Assembly (NCBI RefSeq): GCF_048569485.1
Contig: NC_134354.1
Location: 400,133,103-400,197,102 of the forward strand
Reading direction: 5' to 3'
DNA length: 64,000 nt
Source of the DNA: Anomaloglossus baeobatrachus
Taxonomy: Eukaryota > Chordata > Amphibia > Anura > Aromobatidae
The notes beneath the pieces are model-generated. The model saw nothing but the letters and a program-made list of their open reading frames with translations. It was not told where the DNA came from and ran no database searches. A program made the translations under genes and the position numbers. Positions within the stretch are counted from its first letter, which is position 1. The number at the start of each line of letters is the position of its first letter. This document shows, one piece after another, positions 37,755-47,199 of the stretch.

Positions 37755-37876
37755 GGATCAAAACGACAATAGTGCAACAAGATGTTGGCACTGAGCAGCA
37801 GGAGTTGGTTAAAGACACTGTAAGCAGTGACACAAGTCGATGTCAGAGAAAATCCAAGAAGCACCGCAGCAGCCGA
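37755..37876 (+). CDS. Candidate internal exon of an unidentified host gene
   Basis: A 122-bp stretch is bounded by a good acceptor (GCCTCTTGTTGCAG) and a consensus donor (GTAAGT). Only the frame starting two bases into the exon is open, and it is open throughout, giving 40 codons and ending exactly on a codon boundary. The other two forward frames have early stops. The peptide is hydrophilic: it contains VQQDVGTEQQELV, then a serine/threonine-rich stretch, and ends with the basic run KSKKHRSSR. I do not recognise the protein. The array just upstream and the transposons downstream would then lie in introns of the same gene. Chance occurrence is possible at this length. The coincidence of both splice sites with a single open frame is the main support. 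Confidence 0.45.
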
Positions 37877-38036
37877 GTAAGTCTTATTGTGATGGTTTAG
37901 ACTGAGATGTATGATCAGATGAAGAGGGATGCCGTAAGAAATGAAATATGTTTAATATGTTAATACTCTTGAGTGTCTCAAAGCTATGGAGGGGAAAAAG
38001 GGGGTTTTCTTCAGTGGGGAAAGCTCAGAATAGTGA
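37877..38036. other. Non-coding DNA following the candidate exon
   Basis: AT-rich sequence starting with GTAAGT. Nothing else is recognisable. It is compatible with the start of an intron. Confidence 0.35.
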
Positions 38037-38387
38037 GTAAGGCTGGTTTCACACTACGTTTATTTAACATGCGTCCTCAACGTTTTTTTAGCGGAAAAAC
38101 GGATCCAGTGCAAATGCGTTTTCATTTCAATGCATTTGCAATGGACTCGCGTTAACATGCGTTCACCTGCGTTTGCGTGCGTTATAGTGAGGATCCAGCG
38201 ACTTGCAGTTTTTTAACATCTTTCAAAAACGCTACTTGTAGCGTTTTTGAGCTGCGTCCAAATACTGCATGTCACCGGTTCCTGACTAAACAGCACGCAA
38301 ACGCAGGTGAACGCTGGCGTGCTGATAGACAGGATCCTGCTTGCTCTACTGAGCATGCCCAGAACCAGTCTCGCGTGATCTGTCTCT

Positions 38388-38463
38388 CTCTCCTCCTCCC
38401 TCCCTCACCCTCTCTCTCTATCTCTGTCTTTCCCCCTTCCTCCCCTCCCTCTCTCTCCCACCT
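38388..38463. repeat. CT-rich low-complexity tract
   Basis: About 75 bp of almost pure pyrimidine on the plus strand (CTCTCT, CCTCC and CCCTC runs) inside the hAT-like MITE. It produces spurious serine/proline-rich frames. Confidence 0.8.
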
Positions 38464-38478
38464 GAGAGCTGCGGACAC

Positions 38479-38637
38479 TCGTAACCAAGGTAAATATCGG
38501 GTAACCACTTCTCTTAGTTACCCGATGTTTACGTTGGTTACGTGTGCAGACAGCCCTGCTCCTAGCAGCTGCAGACGCTCGTAACCAAGATAAATATCGG
38601 GTATCCAAGCCCGATGTTTACCTTGGTTACCAGCGTC
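38479..38637. repeat. Paired inverted motifs in the MITE
   Basis: Two successive foldbacks share the motif GTAACCAAGGTAAATATCGG and its inverse: 38,479-38,541 and 38,580-38,632. The second can also pair with the first. They suggest an internal duplication within the MITE or two nested foldback elements. Confidence 0.55.
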
Positions 38638-38820
38638 TGCAGCTGTCAGAAGCCGGCTCCCAGTCTAGTTCCCCTCACTCCCGATCACATGACTCCAATG
38701 CCCACCCCTAAACATCCAGTGACAGGATCCTGCAAAATAACAGATGCGTTTGTATGCGTTTTTTGCTGTAAAAGCAGGATCCGCTTTTGCAGCAAAAAAA
38801 GTTTGTGAAACCAGCCTTAT

Positions 38821-39017
38821 TAGGAAAAGTTCTGGCGATCAGGGTTTTAAGATGTATATGTCTGTTCATTGTCCCCCCAGATTTAAAATCAGCAAATGAA
38901 ATTGTCAAACTATGAAACTTGGGGTTGCCAATAATTTTGGAGGAAAAATTATTGAATTAAGTAAAATGGAAAGGAAAAAAGTGGGCTCGATAGAAGTCTA
39001 GTCAAAGTGATGCTTCT
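38821..39017. other. Unassigned spacer
   Basis: About 200 bp of AT-rich sequence between two mobile elements. I see no gene, repeat or RNA in it. Confidence 0.4.
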
Positions 39018-40241
39018 TTAACCCCTTCACGACCCCTGACTGATATATCCGTCATGGATCGTGTGAGGTTAATCCCTGCCCCCTGCCGAGGGCAGCTTGT
39101 GGCGATCCGCGCACATAACAGCTATGTTTAACAGCTGACGTGTGCATGCAAGTTACGAGTGGAATCACTTCCACCCGCGACTATTAACCCCTTACATGTC
39201 GCTGCCAAAGTCTGGCAGCGAGATGTATATGCGCGCGGCCATTACTTTCACTTACCGCCACCCCCACCGGAAGCCACGTGCGTGATCACATGACTTTCTG
39301 TGGTTGCCATGGTAGCACAGGGTCATGTGATGACACCTGTAGCTAACATGAGTCACTTTCAGTGCCGGCGGCATACTTCCGGCATTGAAAGTAAAGCAGC
39401 GTATCTGCAGTTCTCAGCTCTGTATAAGAGATCTACAGATATGGAAAAGCGATCGGATTGTTGATCCATATAGTCCCCTAGGGGGACTAGTAAAATAAAA
39501 AAAACAAAAACCTAAAAGTTCAAATCACCCCCCTTTCACCCCATTGAAAATTAAAGGGTTAAAAAAATAAAAAAACTTACACATATTTGGTATCGCCGTG
39601 TTTAGAAATGCCCGATCTATCAAAATGGAAAATAAATTAATCTGATTGGTTAAAAAAAATTCCAAACGACAAAATTACATTTTTTGGTTGCCGCACGTTT
39701 TGCGCAAAATGCAATAACAGGCAATCAAAACGTAGCATCTGCACAAAAATGGTACCATTAGAAATGTCAGCTCGAGACGCAAAAAATAAGCAGTCAGCCA
39801 TAAATACCAAAAAATGAGAACGCTACGGGTTTCGGACAATGGCGCAAAACGTACGCCACTTTTATTGGATAAGCTTGTGAATTTTTTTTAACCCCTTAGA
39901 AGTAAAGCTATACATGTTTGGTGTCTACAAACTCGCACCAACCTCAGGCATCACAGCAACACATCAGTTTTACCATTTAGTGATCATGGTGACTAATATC
40001 CCAAAAAATATTGTGCAATCACACTTTTTTTGCAGTTTTTCCACACTTGGAATTTTTTGGCTGATTTCCAGTACACTATTTGGTAAAACTTATGGTTTAA
40101 TTCAAAAGTACAATTCGTCCGCAATAAACAAGCCCTTATATGGCAAGATTGAAGAAAAATTAAAAAAGTTACGGCTCTCGGAAGAAGGGGAGCAAAGAAA
40201 AAAAAAAAAACGGAAAACGCTTTGTAGCTGAAGGGGTTTAA
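39018..40241. mobile_element. TTAA-flanked non-autonomous DNA transposon
   Basis: Bounded by TTAA on both sides (39,018-39,021 and 40,238-40,241). The ends are inverted: CCCCTTCACGAC at the left, and the reverse complement of AGCTGAAGGGG at the right. The interior has no transposase frame. It contains a stretch near 40,106-40,190 (AATAAACAAGCCC, then AAAAAAGTTACGGCTCT) that I recall as a widespread motif of fish and frog repeats. TTAA targets are used by piggyBac and Kolobok transposons. I cannot say which applies without a family search. Confidence 0.65.
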
Positions 40242-40284
40242 GAAGGGTTGTAATGGTGGCAATTAGAAATATGTAGTTTTTGTT

Positions 40285-40349
40285 AGGTTTCCACTACTAC
40301 AAGATCCAAGGTACCTTTAGCTGCACCACAACCAATGTGGTGTACTTAA
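40285..40349 (+). mobile_element. Penelope-like element remnant, left piece
   Basis: The frame translates as YKIQGTFSC followed by TTTNVVYL, the typical run-in to the GIY-YIG endonuclease of Penelope-like elements. It stops abruptly at a TTAA where the 40,346-42,650 transposon has entered, and the same element resumes at 42,651. Everything upstream (the reverse transcriptase) is missing, so the copy is 5'-truncated near 40,245-40,285. The precise truncation point is not visible to me. Confidence 0.65.
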
Positions 40350-40832
40350 AGGAGTTGTCCGACATTAGCTTACCAAACATTTTTGAGTTTATCTGTGCTG
40401 TATTGTCATATAAATCACCCCTACATTGTTGTTTTTTTTGTTTTCTAACTTTTGTTCCTCTTGAATTATCCCTTTAATCTCTGCAGCTCCATGTTTACAT
40501 TCAGCTCCAGCAAACTGACCACTTCCTGTGCCATACCTCCCAGTCACAGATGGCACCGCCCAGCCTCAGTGTCCAGGCTCGCCCCCTGCCCGTTCTCAGT
40601 GTCCAGGCTCGCCCCCTGCCTGCCCCCTGCACACACATTCCCTATCAGTATTCTGCCCCAGCACCTGACCTGTCATCACTCTAGCATTGGAAATAATAGC
40701 CCCACATCGGGCTCTGCGCCCCCCACACACATCGGGCTCTGCAATCCCCCCCACACACAAATGGCGCTCTGTACCGACCCCCCCCCTCCCCACCATCGTT
40801 CTGTACCGACCCTCACCCCCATAGGGAACACA

Positions 40833-40965
40833 TGTAGGCTACATTCACATGACCGTTCCGTTTTTGTGGTCCGCAAAAAAAGGTCCGTTTTTTTCACGGA
40901 TGCATCTGTGTCATCCGTGTGCCTTCCGTTTTTTTGCGGACCGCAAAAAACGGAAGCAGCAAGAA
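40833..40965. repeat. Foldback segment, frog MITE-like
   Basis: It starts with GTAGGCTACATTCACATGAC. The core TTCCGTTTTTTTGCGG and ACCGCAAAAAACGGAA (about 40,926-40,957) is a nearly perfect palindrome. An inverted, related CCGTTTTTGTGG/CCGCAAAAA pair lies 50 bp upstream. This is probably a small foldback element or a MITE fragment. Confidence 0.5.
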
Positions 40966-40974
40966 AGATAAATA

Positions 40975-41050
40975 GATGAGTAGATATAGAGATGGATATA
41001 GATATAGAGACAGAGAGATAGACGGATGCATGAATTAGATAGATAGATGA
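40975..41050. repeat. GATA-rich microsatellite
   Basis: Imperfect runs of GATA/GATG/GAGA, including ATAGATATAGAGACAGAGAG and TTAGATAGATAGATGAG. Confidence 0.75.
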
Positions 41051-41054
41051 GAAA

Positions 41055-41790
41055 GACCTATATAATGTCCCACCTCCCTGCATATTCTAAGCTGGCACCC
41101 TTTAGTGACTTTCATGTGGCACTAAAGGGTGCTTAGCCTTGTATTTAGCAAAAAAAATAAATAATTAAAAAACAAACGACGTCAGGTCCCCCCTATCTTT
41201 TGTAGCCAGCTAGGGTAAAGCAGACGGCTGCAGCCTACAAACCACAGCTGGTAGCTTGACCTTGGCTGGTAATCCAAAACAGAGGGCACCTCACGCTGTT
41301 ATTTTAAATTATATAAATAATTTAAAACAAACGTGAGGTCCCCCCCAAATTGGATCACCAGCCAAGGTAAAGCGGACAGCTGTGGTCTGGTATTCTCAGA
41401 CTAGGGAGGTCCACTGTTATTGGACACTCCCCAGTCTAAAAATAGCAGGCTACAGCCGCCCCAGAAGTGGCGCATCCATTAGATGTGCCAGTCCTGACGC
41501 TTCGCCCCAACTCATCCCATTGCCCTGGTGCGGAGGCAAACGGGGTAATATACGGGGTTGATGCCAGATGTGTAATGTCACCTGGCATCAAGCCCAGCAG
41601 TTGGTGTTGTCAGGCGTCCATCAGACACCCGACATCACCAACCCAGTCAGTAATAAAAAAAAAATAGACAACAAAAAAAGTTTTATTTGAAAAAACACTC
41701 CCTAAAACATTCCCTCTTTCACCAGTTTATTGAAAAGAACAATAAAATCAGGGTCCGGCGTAATCCAATAAGGGGGTCCCATGACATCCA
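41055..41790. repeat. Dispersed repeat family, copy 1 (inverted relative to 53,970-54,690)
   Basis: The whole segment matches the reverse complement of 53,970-54,690 on inspection. Shared landmarks are CCCTGCATATTCTAAGC, GGCACCCTTTAGTG, GATCACCAGCCAAGGT, AAGCGGACAGCTG, ACCCAGTCAGTAATA and TTTATTGAAAA. There is no coding frame of note. It contains GATGCCAGATGTGTAATGTC and similar low-divergence blocks. The class is unknown. Confidence 0.7.
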
Positions 41791-41897
41791 TACCATAGTC
41801 AATGTCCCAGTCAATGAAGAACAGAATGTTCCCCATTGTCTGGGAGACCAGTGAAGTTACCTGAGCTAACATCAATAGGTCAGCCCAGGTCACTGCA

Positions 41898-42187
41898 GGG
41901 GATGATGAGCGCTGCTGGCAGGAGGTTATATGAGATCATTACCTCCTGTGACGATCTCCTCTGCCGACGTCACAGCTGTCGCTGACTTCTATGCCCACCG
42001 CGTTCTCAGCAGTATCGCGAGAGCCCGTGACATCACCGCTAGTGACAGTCTCGAGCCGCCCGCGAGACGTGACGTGAGAACGCGGCGGGCATAGAAGGCA
42101 GTGACAGCGCTGACGTCGGCAGAGGAGGAGATCGTCACAGAAGGTAATGATCTCATATAACCTCCTGCCAGCAGCGCTCATCATCCC
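41898..42187. repeat. Large foldback (about 115-bp arms)
   Basis: GGGGATGATGAGCGCTGCTG at 41,898 and its reverse complement ending at 42,187 are the outer ends of long inverted arms. The pairing continues inward through GGAGGTTATATGAGATCATT, GACGATCTCCTCTGCCGACG and GCCCACCGCGTTCTCA, with some mismatches and small gaps. The centre is near 42,042. It probably derives from a foldback or MITE-type element within the TTAA composite. Confidence 0.75.
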
Positions 42188-42650
42188 CGCGGCTGCACGC
42201 GCTGTGAGAAGCTGCTGATACACTGAGTGCGAGCAGCCGCGGGGCTGGCAGGGAGCGGGACACAGACTGCACGGGCACTCCTGCTATCCTAAGCACTGTA
42301 AGCAGGGGGGCCGGTGCTGGCGGTGACACCGTAGGCGGGGAGAGTACGGGGTGCAGGGGAATGTGTGGGAGGGTGCAGGGAAGGGGGCGGGGACTCACAC
42401 ACTGTACCTGCCCAGCAGGGCGGCAACATGCTGTTCCCAGATTTGCATGTCAACATGGTCCTGCCCATGTTCACATGAAATGACCGGAAGCAGCAAAATC
42501 GCGGCAGGAGTGGTCACATGACCGCTCTGAGCCGGGGGAGAGGGGCTGACAGCAGGGCAGGTAAGTGCTCACTATCTACTTACCTGCCCCAATGTAGCCC
42601 AATAGGGTAATAATAAAAAAAAGTCAAAATAAGCCGGATAACCCCTTTAA

Positions 42651-43275
42651 TTATATGTAAAAAAATGTCCAACTGGGGAGACAGGACAACAGTTCAGAAC
42701 AAGGATGAATTCTCATCGCCACACAATTAAAGAAAAAAGGATTGATCTATTTGTGGCTAAACATTTTTGTAACCCAGAGCACAGCATCATGGACATGAAA
42801 TTGTGGTATTGAAAGGAAATTTCAAATCCCAGAGAGACAGACTCTGGGAATACAAACTTATGATGACCTTTGACACATTCAGAGCAGGAATGAATGTATC
42901 ACATGAATTTGTTTTTTTACATCAATTAAGAAATGTGCTCCTCAGAGGATCTGGGAGCATCACAACTCTTGACCAGACCTCAATCAGAGGTCAATAAAAC
43001 TTCCACACTCCTTATATATGAACTGCTGCAATATTTACTGTCACAACTGATTGTCCCCTTGCCATGCTGATAGTTCTGCTTCACACAACTTGTCTTAGTT
43101 ACTGCTACATTCTGTCCTGTTATGTATAAATGTGTGACTCTTCAGATTGATGAAGAGATCTGAGTAGTCTTGAAAGCTTGATATTATTACCATCTTTTCA
43201 GTTAGCCATTAAAAGGTATCAACCTTTTTAAAGAATTTTTTATCTCTACTGGTTAACACAGTACAAAGATATGTT
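42651..43275 (+). mobile_element. Penelope-like element remnant, right piece (GIY-YIG region and 3' end)
   Basis: Immediately after the TTAA the frame reads CKKCPTGETGQQ and RTRMNSHRHTIKEKR, followed by VAKHFCNPEHS. These match the GIY-YIG region of Penelope-like elements (usual pattern YVGETGQ, R, NHR, HF, H). The GG-YVG core appears shortened here. The frame then changes near 42,800 and continues as VLKGNFKSQRDRLWEYK and FDTFRAGMN, the normal C-terminus. The 3' UTR contains GATCTGAGTAGTCTTGAAAG and CAGTTAGCCATTAAAAGGTA, and ends around CTACTGGTTAACACAGTACA, all of which I associate with vertebrate Penelope-like 3' ends. The copy is non-functional. Confidence 0.75.
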
Positions 43276-43344
43276 ATGTTTCCTGAACTTTGCACGTTGA
43301 GAGTGCAATGAAGATTTTCTTCAGGCAACTGAAGTTAAGCAGAG

Positions 43345-43918
43345 TTAAGGGCCATTTACACGCTGTGACATCGCTAACGATATATCGTCGTGGTCACGGT
43401 GTTTGTGACGCACATCCGGCGCCGTTAGCGACATCGCAGCATGTGACATGCAGGAGCGACCTTAAACGATCACAAACGAGATACAAATCGTTGGTATATG
43501 AGAGGTCATTCATTTACCAAAAATCGTTGTCTCATACGTAGCGAGGTTGTTCCTCGTTCCTGTGGCATCACACATCGCTATGTGTGACACCGCAGGAGCA
43601 ACGAACATCTCCTTACCTGCGTCCACCGGCAATGAGGAAGGAAGGAGGTGGGCGGCATGTTCCGGCCGCTCATCTCCGCCCCTCCTCTTTGACGGCCGTT
43701 TTGTGACGTCGCTGTGATGCCGAACGCACCTCCCCCCTTGAAGGAGGGCACAGCGACGACGCAAAACAGGTATGTGCGCGTGACGCTGCCGTAGCGATAA
43801 TGTTCGCTACGGCAGCAATCACCACATATCGCACCAACGACAGGGTTGGGTGCTAACGCTCACGACATCGCTAGCAATCGCTAGCGATGTTGCAGCGTGT
43901 AAAGCACCCTTTAGGGGT
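43345..43918. mobile_element. hAT-like MITE
   Basis: The left end is AAGGGCCATTTACACGCTGT. The right end, inverted, is GCAGCGTGTAAAGCACCCTT. The subterminal motifs ACATCGCTAACGAT and ATCGCTAGCGATGT are also inverted. No transposase is present. The interior is GC-rich and CpG-containing. I recall this terminal motif from frog hAT MITEs. The target duplication is not clear. Confidence 0.65.
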
Positions 43919-44273
43919 CAATAAAACCTTTCAACAAATGAGGGTTATACATTTTTCAATAGAGAATTTTGCAGTATGAGGAAAATTAATGCACTAATTT
44001 ATCCATGAATGCCTCGTTCATTGGGTTTTGATACCTTTTTTTGAAGAGAGATGGAGTTCTCCAACTCCATCTCTCTTCAAAAAAGGGGCGACAGAAGAAA
44101 TTTACTGGTAGAATTATTCCAAATTGTAGGGGCAGGTGAGCTTTAGAAAGTTAAATTGGAAAATAGTTGGGTGTTTTTTGGACAGACAACCAAACCAAAA
44201 TATAAATGTCTTAGAGGTATGAAAAAGTGACTGATTTATTAGATCCTCTAAAATCAGAATAACTTTATTAAAT
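43919..44273. other. Unassigned spacer with one short hairpin
   Basis: AT-rich sequence, apparently non-coding. The only structure I see is the perfect hairpin at 44,037-44,084. Confidence 0.4.
44037..44084. repeat. Perfect 22-bp inverted repeat with a 4-nt loop
   Basis: The left arm TTTTTTGAAGAGAGATGG plus AGTT (44,037-44,058) pairs exactly with 44,063-44,084 across the loop CTCC. It may be a foldback remnant or a replication-derived palindrome. It does not resemble a terminator in this eukaryotic context. Confidence 0.85.
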
Positions 44274-44776
44274 ACTAGAAGGTGGCCCGATTCTCCGCAT
44301 CGGGTATTCTAGAATTTACGTATTGTGTAGTTAATGTATGATTTTTGTTATATATATATATATATACATATATAGATGTTGTCTGTAGTTACCAAGTGTT
44401 TGTGTAGGGCGCTGTACATGTTCTGGGTGTTGTCTGGGTTTGGCGGGGGGTGAGAGCGTTGTATGTGTGTTGCGTTGTTTGTGGAGCACTGTGTGTCTGT
44501 AGCGTTGTGTGTGTGTGTGTGTGTGTGTTGCGCGGTTTGTGTGGGTGTGGTGTGTTTTGGGGGGAGGTATGTTTTGTGCAATGTGTGTGTGTTGCGTGGT
44601 ATGTGCGTATATTTATGTATGCCGCGGTGTTTGTGTGTTGGGTGTTGTGTGTGTGCAGCGTTGTCTGTGTGTGTGGGTGTCTGTGTAGGGCGGTGTTTGT
44701 GGTTCCCAGTGTGTGTGTGGTGTGTTGTGTGTGTGTGTGTGTGTGTGTGTGTTGGGGGGAGGTGTGCACCTCCCAT

Positions 44777-45035
44777 CGTGCTCCATCCCCCATGCTGCGC
44801 ACCCCCCATCGTGCTCCATCCGCCATGCTGCGCACTCCCAAACATGCTCCATCCGCCATGCTGCGCACTCCCAAACGTGCTCCATCCGCCATGCTGCGTA
44901 CTCCCAAACGTGCTCCATCCGCCATGCTGCGCACTCCCAAACGTGCTCCATCCGCCATGCTGCGCACTCCCAAACGTGCTCCATCCCCCATGCTGCGCAC
45001 CCCCCCCCATCGTGCTCCATCCCCCATGCTGCACC
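44777..45035. repeat. 33-bp minisatellite, about 8 units
   Basis: The unit contains GTGCTCCATCCGCCATG and CTGCGCACTCCCAAAC. The outer units differ (CCCCCATGCTGCGCACC). Copy 2 of the host element has about 20 units of the same 33-mer. Because 33 is divisible by 3, it gives long but meaningless frames. Confidence 0.9.
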
Positions 45036-45870
45036 AGCATCAGCCTCTCTGCCCCCAGCATCAGCCTCTCTCCTCCCAGTATCAGCCTCTCTCCTCCCAG
45101 CATCAGCCTCTCTCCTCCCAGCATCAGCCTCTCTGTCCCCAGCATCAGCCTCTCTGTCCCCAGCATCAGCCTCTCTGTCCCCAGCATCAGCCTCTCTCCT
45201 CCCAGCCTCAGCCTCCCCCAGCATCAGCCTCTCTTCTCTCAGCCTCCCCCCTGCCAGCCTCCCTCCTCCCAGCCTCCCCCAGCATCAGCCTCCCCCTCCC
45301 AGCCTCCCCCAGCATCAACCTCCCCCTCCCAGCCTCCCCCAGCATCAGCCTCCCCCTCCCAGCATCAGCCTCTCGCCTCCCAGCCTCCCCCAGCATCAGC
45401 CTCTCTCCTCCCAGCCTCCTCCAGCATCAGCCTCTCTCCTCCCAGCCTCCCCCAGCATCAGCCTCCCCCTCCCAGCCTTCCCCAGGATCAGCCTCTCTAC
45501 TCCCAGCCTCCCCCTCCCAGCCTCCCCCAGCATCAGCCTCTCTCCTCCCAGCCTCCCCCAGCATCAGCCTCTCTCCTCCCAGCCTCCCCCAGCATCAGCC
45601 TCTCTCCTCTCAGCCTCCCCCAGCATCAGCCTACACCCTCCCAGCCTCCCCCAGCATAAGCCTCTCTCCTCTCAGCCTCCCACAGCATCAACCTACACCC
45701 TCCCAGCCTACCCCAGCATCAGCCTACCCCAGCATCAGCCTACCCCAGCATAAGCCTACCCCAGCATCAGCCTCTCTTCTCCCAGCCTCCCCTAGCATCA
45801 GCCTCCCCCTCCCAGCCTTCCCCAGGATCAGCCTCTGTCCTCCCAGCCTCCCCCAGCACGCCGTGCTCCT
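45036..45870. repeat. Pyrimidine-rich 21/30-bp minisatellite
   Basis: Repeated CCAGCATCAGCCTCTCT blocks with linkers such as CCTCCCAGCCTCCC. Units are mostly 21 bp at the left and 30 bp further right. The array is about 835 bp here, but only about 115 bp (59,641-59,755) in the other copy of the element. Confidence 0.85.
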
Positions 45871-46675
45871 CTGCCGACACTCACAGATCCGATCGCATAC
45901 ACTCACACACACACACACACACACTCACACATCAGAACACACTCACACACATCCGATCGCATACACTCACACACACACTGACGATATCGCACATACGCGC
46001 TCACACTCACAACATCCGGAGATACCACATGCTTCTGGCCATGTGATCCTCCGGCAGGTCCTGGAAGGTCACACCACAGTATCGCCGCCGAGAAGCAAGC
46101 GATATCCCAGGATGTTGTGAGTGTGTGGATGCGATGTGATGTGTGTGTGAGAGTGAGTGTGATCTGATGTGTGTGTGTGTGTGTTGTTATGTGTGTGCGT
46201 GTGAATGTTCCGCCGCTGCAGGACCTTGATGCGCTGGTAACTATGCTACCATGGTTACCAGCGTACCCGTCCCCCGCTCGCACGGGAGCCCACACCAGCA
46301 TACGGCGGCAACCCCAGCAATGCGAGGGTATGTGTCGGCTGGGTTGGCGGCGTACGCTGATGTGGGCTCCCGGGGGTACAGTACTCACCTGGGAGTCGTG
46401 GCTCCGTGTCGGTTCGGGGAATGCGTGCGGGGGGCGGGGCCAGAGCGACCGTGCATTGCATGAGGGGGGCGGGGCGTGGCCGAGTTGCCAATGCGTGCAA
46501 GGTGCCGGGGCGAGAGGCCAATCCGTGTGGGGGGAGGAGCCTGGGCGAGCAGCCGGCCAATCCGTGTGTGGGCAGAGCCTGGGCGAGCGGCCAATCCGTG
46601 CGGGGGGCGGGGCCATGGCGAGCCCAGCGGACAATCAGCTTTGTGTCACCATAAGGACACAATTTTGGAGCAAGA

Positions 46676-46699
46676 CAGACAGACAGACAGACAGACAGA
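46676..46699. repeat. GACA microsatellite near the element's 3' end
   Basis: Perfect GACA repeats directly before AATAAGGCAATTATATATAT. The same microsatellite is in the same place in copy 2 (about 60,703-60,723), so it belongs to the element. Confidence 0.85.
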
Positions 46700-46726
46700 A
46701 TAAGGCAATTATATATATATATAGAT

Positions 46727-47144
46727 CATTAAAAATCCGTCAATAGTCAAAACATCCAGACAAGACAGAAAACAAACAAAGAAAGGGTGTATGATCAACA
46801 ACCCAATACTTTGAAGGTGGAAAAATAGGAAAATGAAGGGCCCAGGGTCAAAGGGATTTTCAACATCAGGATATGAAGCCTAAAATGTTCCCCATCTGTG
46901 CCCTGCCTTACAGTGGAGGTATTTACCCTAATTTATTTGGTGGCCCCGCTCAATGGCAGCTAGCCCTGAATGACCCTTCCTTCCACTTAGAGGCACCCAC
47001 CACCTCAGGAAAACAAAAGATTTTTATGAACGTCCTCAGGTTCAGCCCGCTTGTGTCTATTCAGAATCAGCAACTATAACACCCTCTGTTTTTGTTTTGT
47101 TTTCTGTCTTGTCTGGATGTTTTGACTTGATGGATTTTTAATGA
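46727..47144. mobile_element. MITE with long (about 60-bp) terminal inverted repeats
   Basis: The left end, CATTAAAAATCCGTCAATAG, continues through AAAACATCCAGACAAGACAG and AAAACAAACAAAG. It is mirrored at 47,080-47,144 as CTGTCTTGTCTGGATGTTTT and ending GGATTTTTAATG. The interior is about 300 bp with no significant frame. The left end abuts the TATAGAT tail of the preceding element exactly. The superfamily is undetermined. Confidence 0.75.
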
Positions 47145-47147
47145 TAT

Positions 47148-47199
47148 TTAACCTCATAACGACGGCCGTACGACTTAAAGCGGCGGCAAAACAGGGTAC
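47148..47199. mobile_element. Large TTAA-type repeat, left end (upstream of DIRS copy 1)
   Basis: Starts TTAACCTCATAACGACGGCC and continues with CTTAAAGCGGCGG. It is cut at 47,200 by DIRS copy 1 and resumes at 52,900 with CCGCCGCTTTAAAGCGGCGG, which is inverted with respect to the left flank. I regard both flanks as one older repeat that received the DIRS insertion. Confidence 0.55.

Larger units (their letters stand above)
38037..38820. mobile_element. hAT-like non-autonomous DNA transposon (MITE)
   Basis: The ends are inverted copies of each other: TAAGGCTGGTTTCACAC at the left, and GTGAAACCAGCCTTA at the right. There is no transposase frame. The interior holds a pyrimidine tract and inverted motifs of the type GTAACCAAGGTAAA paired with GATGTTTACGTTGGTTAC (38,479-38,640). 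The family assignment rests on the terminal motif and size, which I recall from frog hAT MITEs. I could not identify a convincing 8-bp target duplication. Confidence 0.6.
40346..42650. mobile_element. TTAA-flanked composite DNA element inserted into the Penelope remnant
   Basis: The ends are inverted repeats: AGGAGTTGTCCGAC at 40,350, and GCCGGATAACCCCTT ending at 42,647. Each is bounded by TTAA. The flanking Penelope reading frame runs straight across once one TTAA and the element are discounted, which shows a 4-bp TTAA target duplication and a clean insertion. There is no transposase. The interior is a patchwork: a PyPu-rich 5' part, a foldback at 40,833-40,960, a GATA microsatellite, a repeat family shared with 53.97-54.69 kb, and a large foldback at 41,898-42,187. 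Confidence 0.75.
44274..46726. mobile_element. Minisatellite-bearing dispersed element, copy 1
   Basis: It begins ACTAGAAGGTGGCCCGATTC and ends with (GACA)n, AATAAGGCAATT and a TATATATAGAT tail. The same two ends and the same internal order occur at 58,535-60,747, which shows one mobile family. Order within the element: a short leader, a GT-rich part, a 33-bp minisatellite, a 21/30-bp minisatellite, a CA/GT-rich part, a block containing GATATCGCACATACGCGCTC, a G-rich part, and the tail. No transposase or reverse transcriptase is visible. The long proline/serine and cysteine-rich frames are products of the minisatellites. The simple-repeat tail might suggest a retroposed (RTE- or Penelope-driven) element, or a Helitron-like one. 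I cannot decide. Confidence 0.7.

Noticed and set aside
37973-38155. 60-codon frame downstream of the candidate exon
   Set aside because: It spans the left border of the hAT-like MITE and has no splice signals or known domain.
38177-38584. 135-codon serine-rich frame
   Set aside because: It runs through the pyrimidine tract of a MITE and has no similarity to any protein family I know.
44450-46120. Long proline/serine- and cysteine/valine-rich frames, resembling mucin or keratin-associated proteins
   Set aside because: They are produced by GT/CA simple repeats and by the 33- and 21/30-bp minisatellites. Unit lengths divisible by three keep the frames open, and all six frames behave similarly.
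46255-46746. Arginine/glycine/proline-rich frames near 46.2-46.7 kb and 60.1-60.7 kb
   Set aside because: They lie in the GC-rich tail of the minisatellite element, in several overlapping frames, with no recognisable domain.
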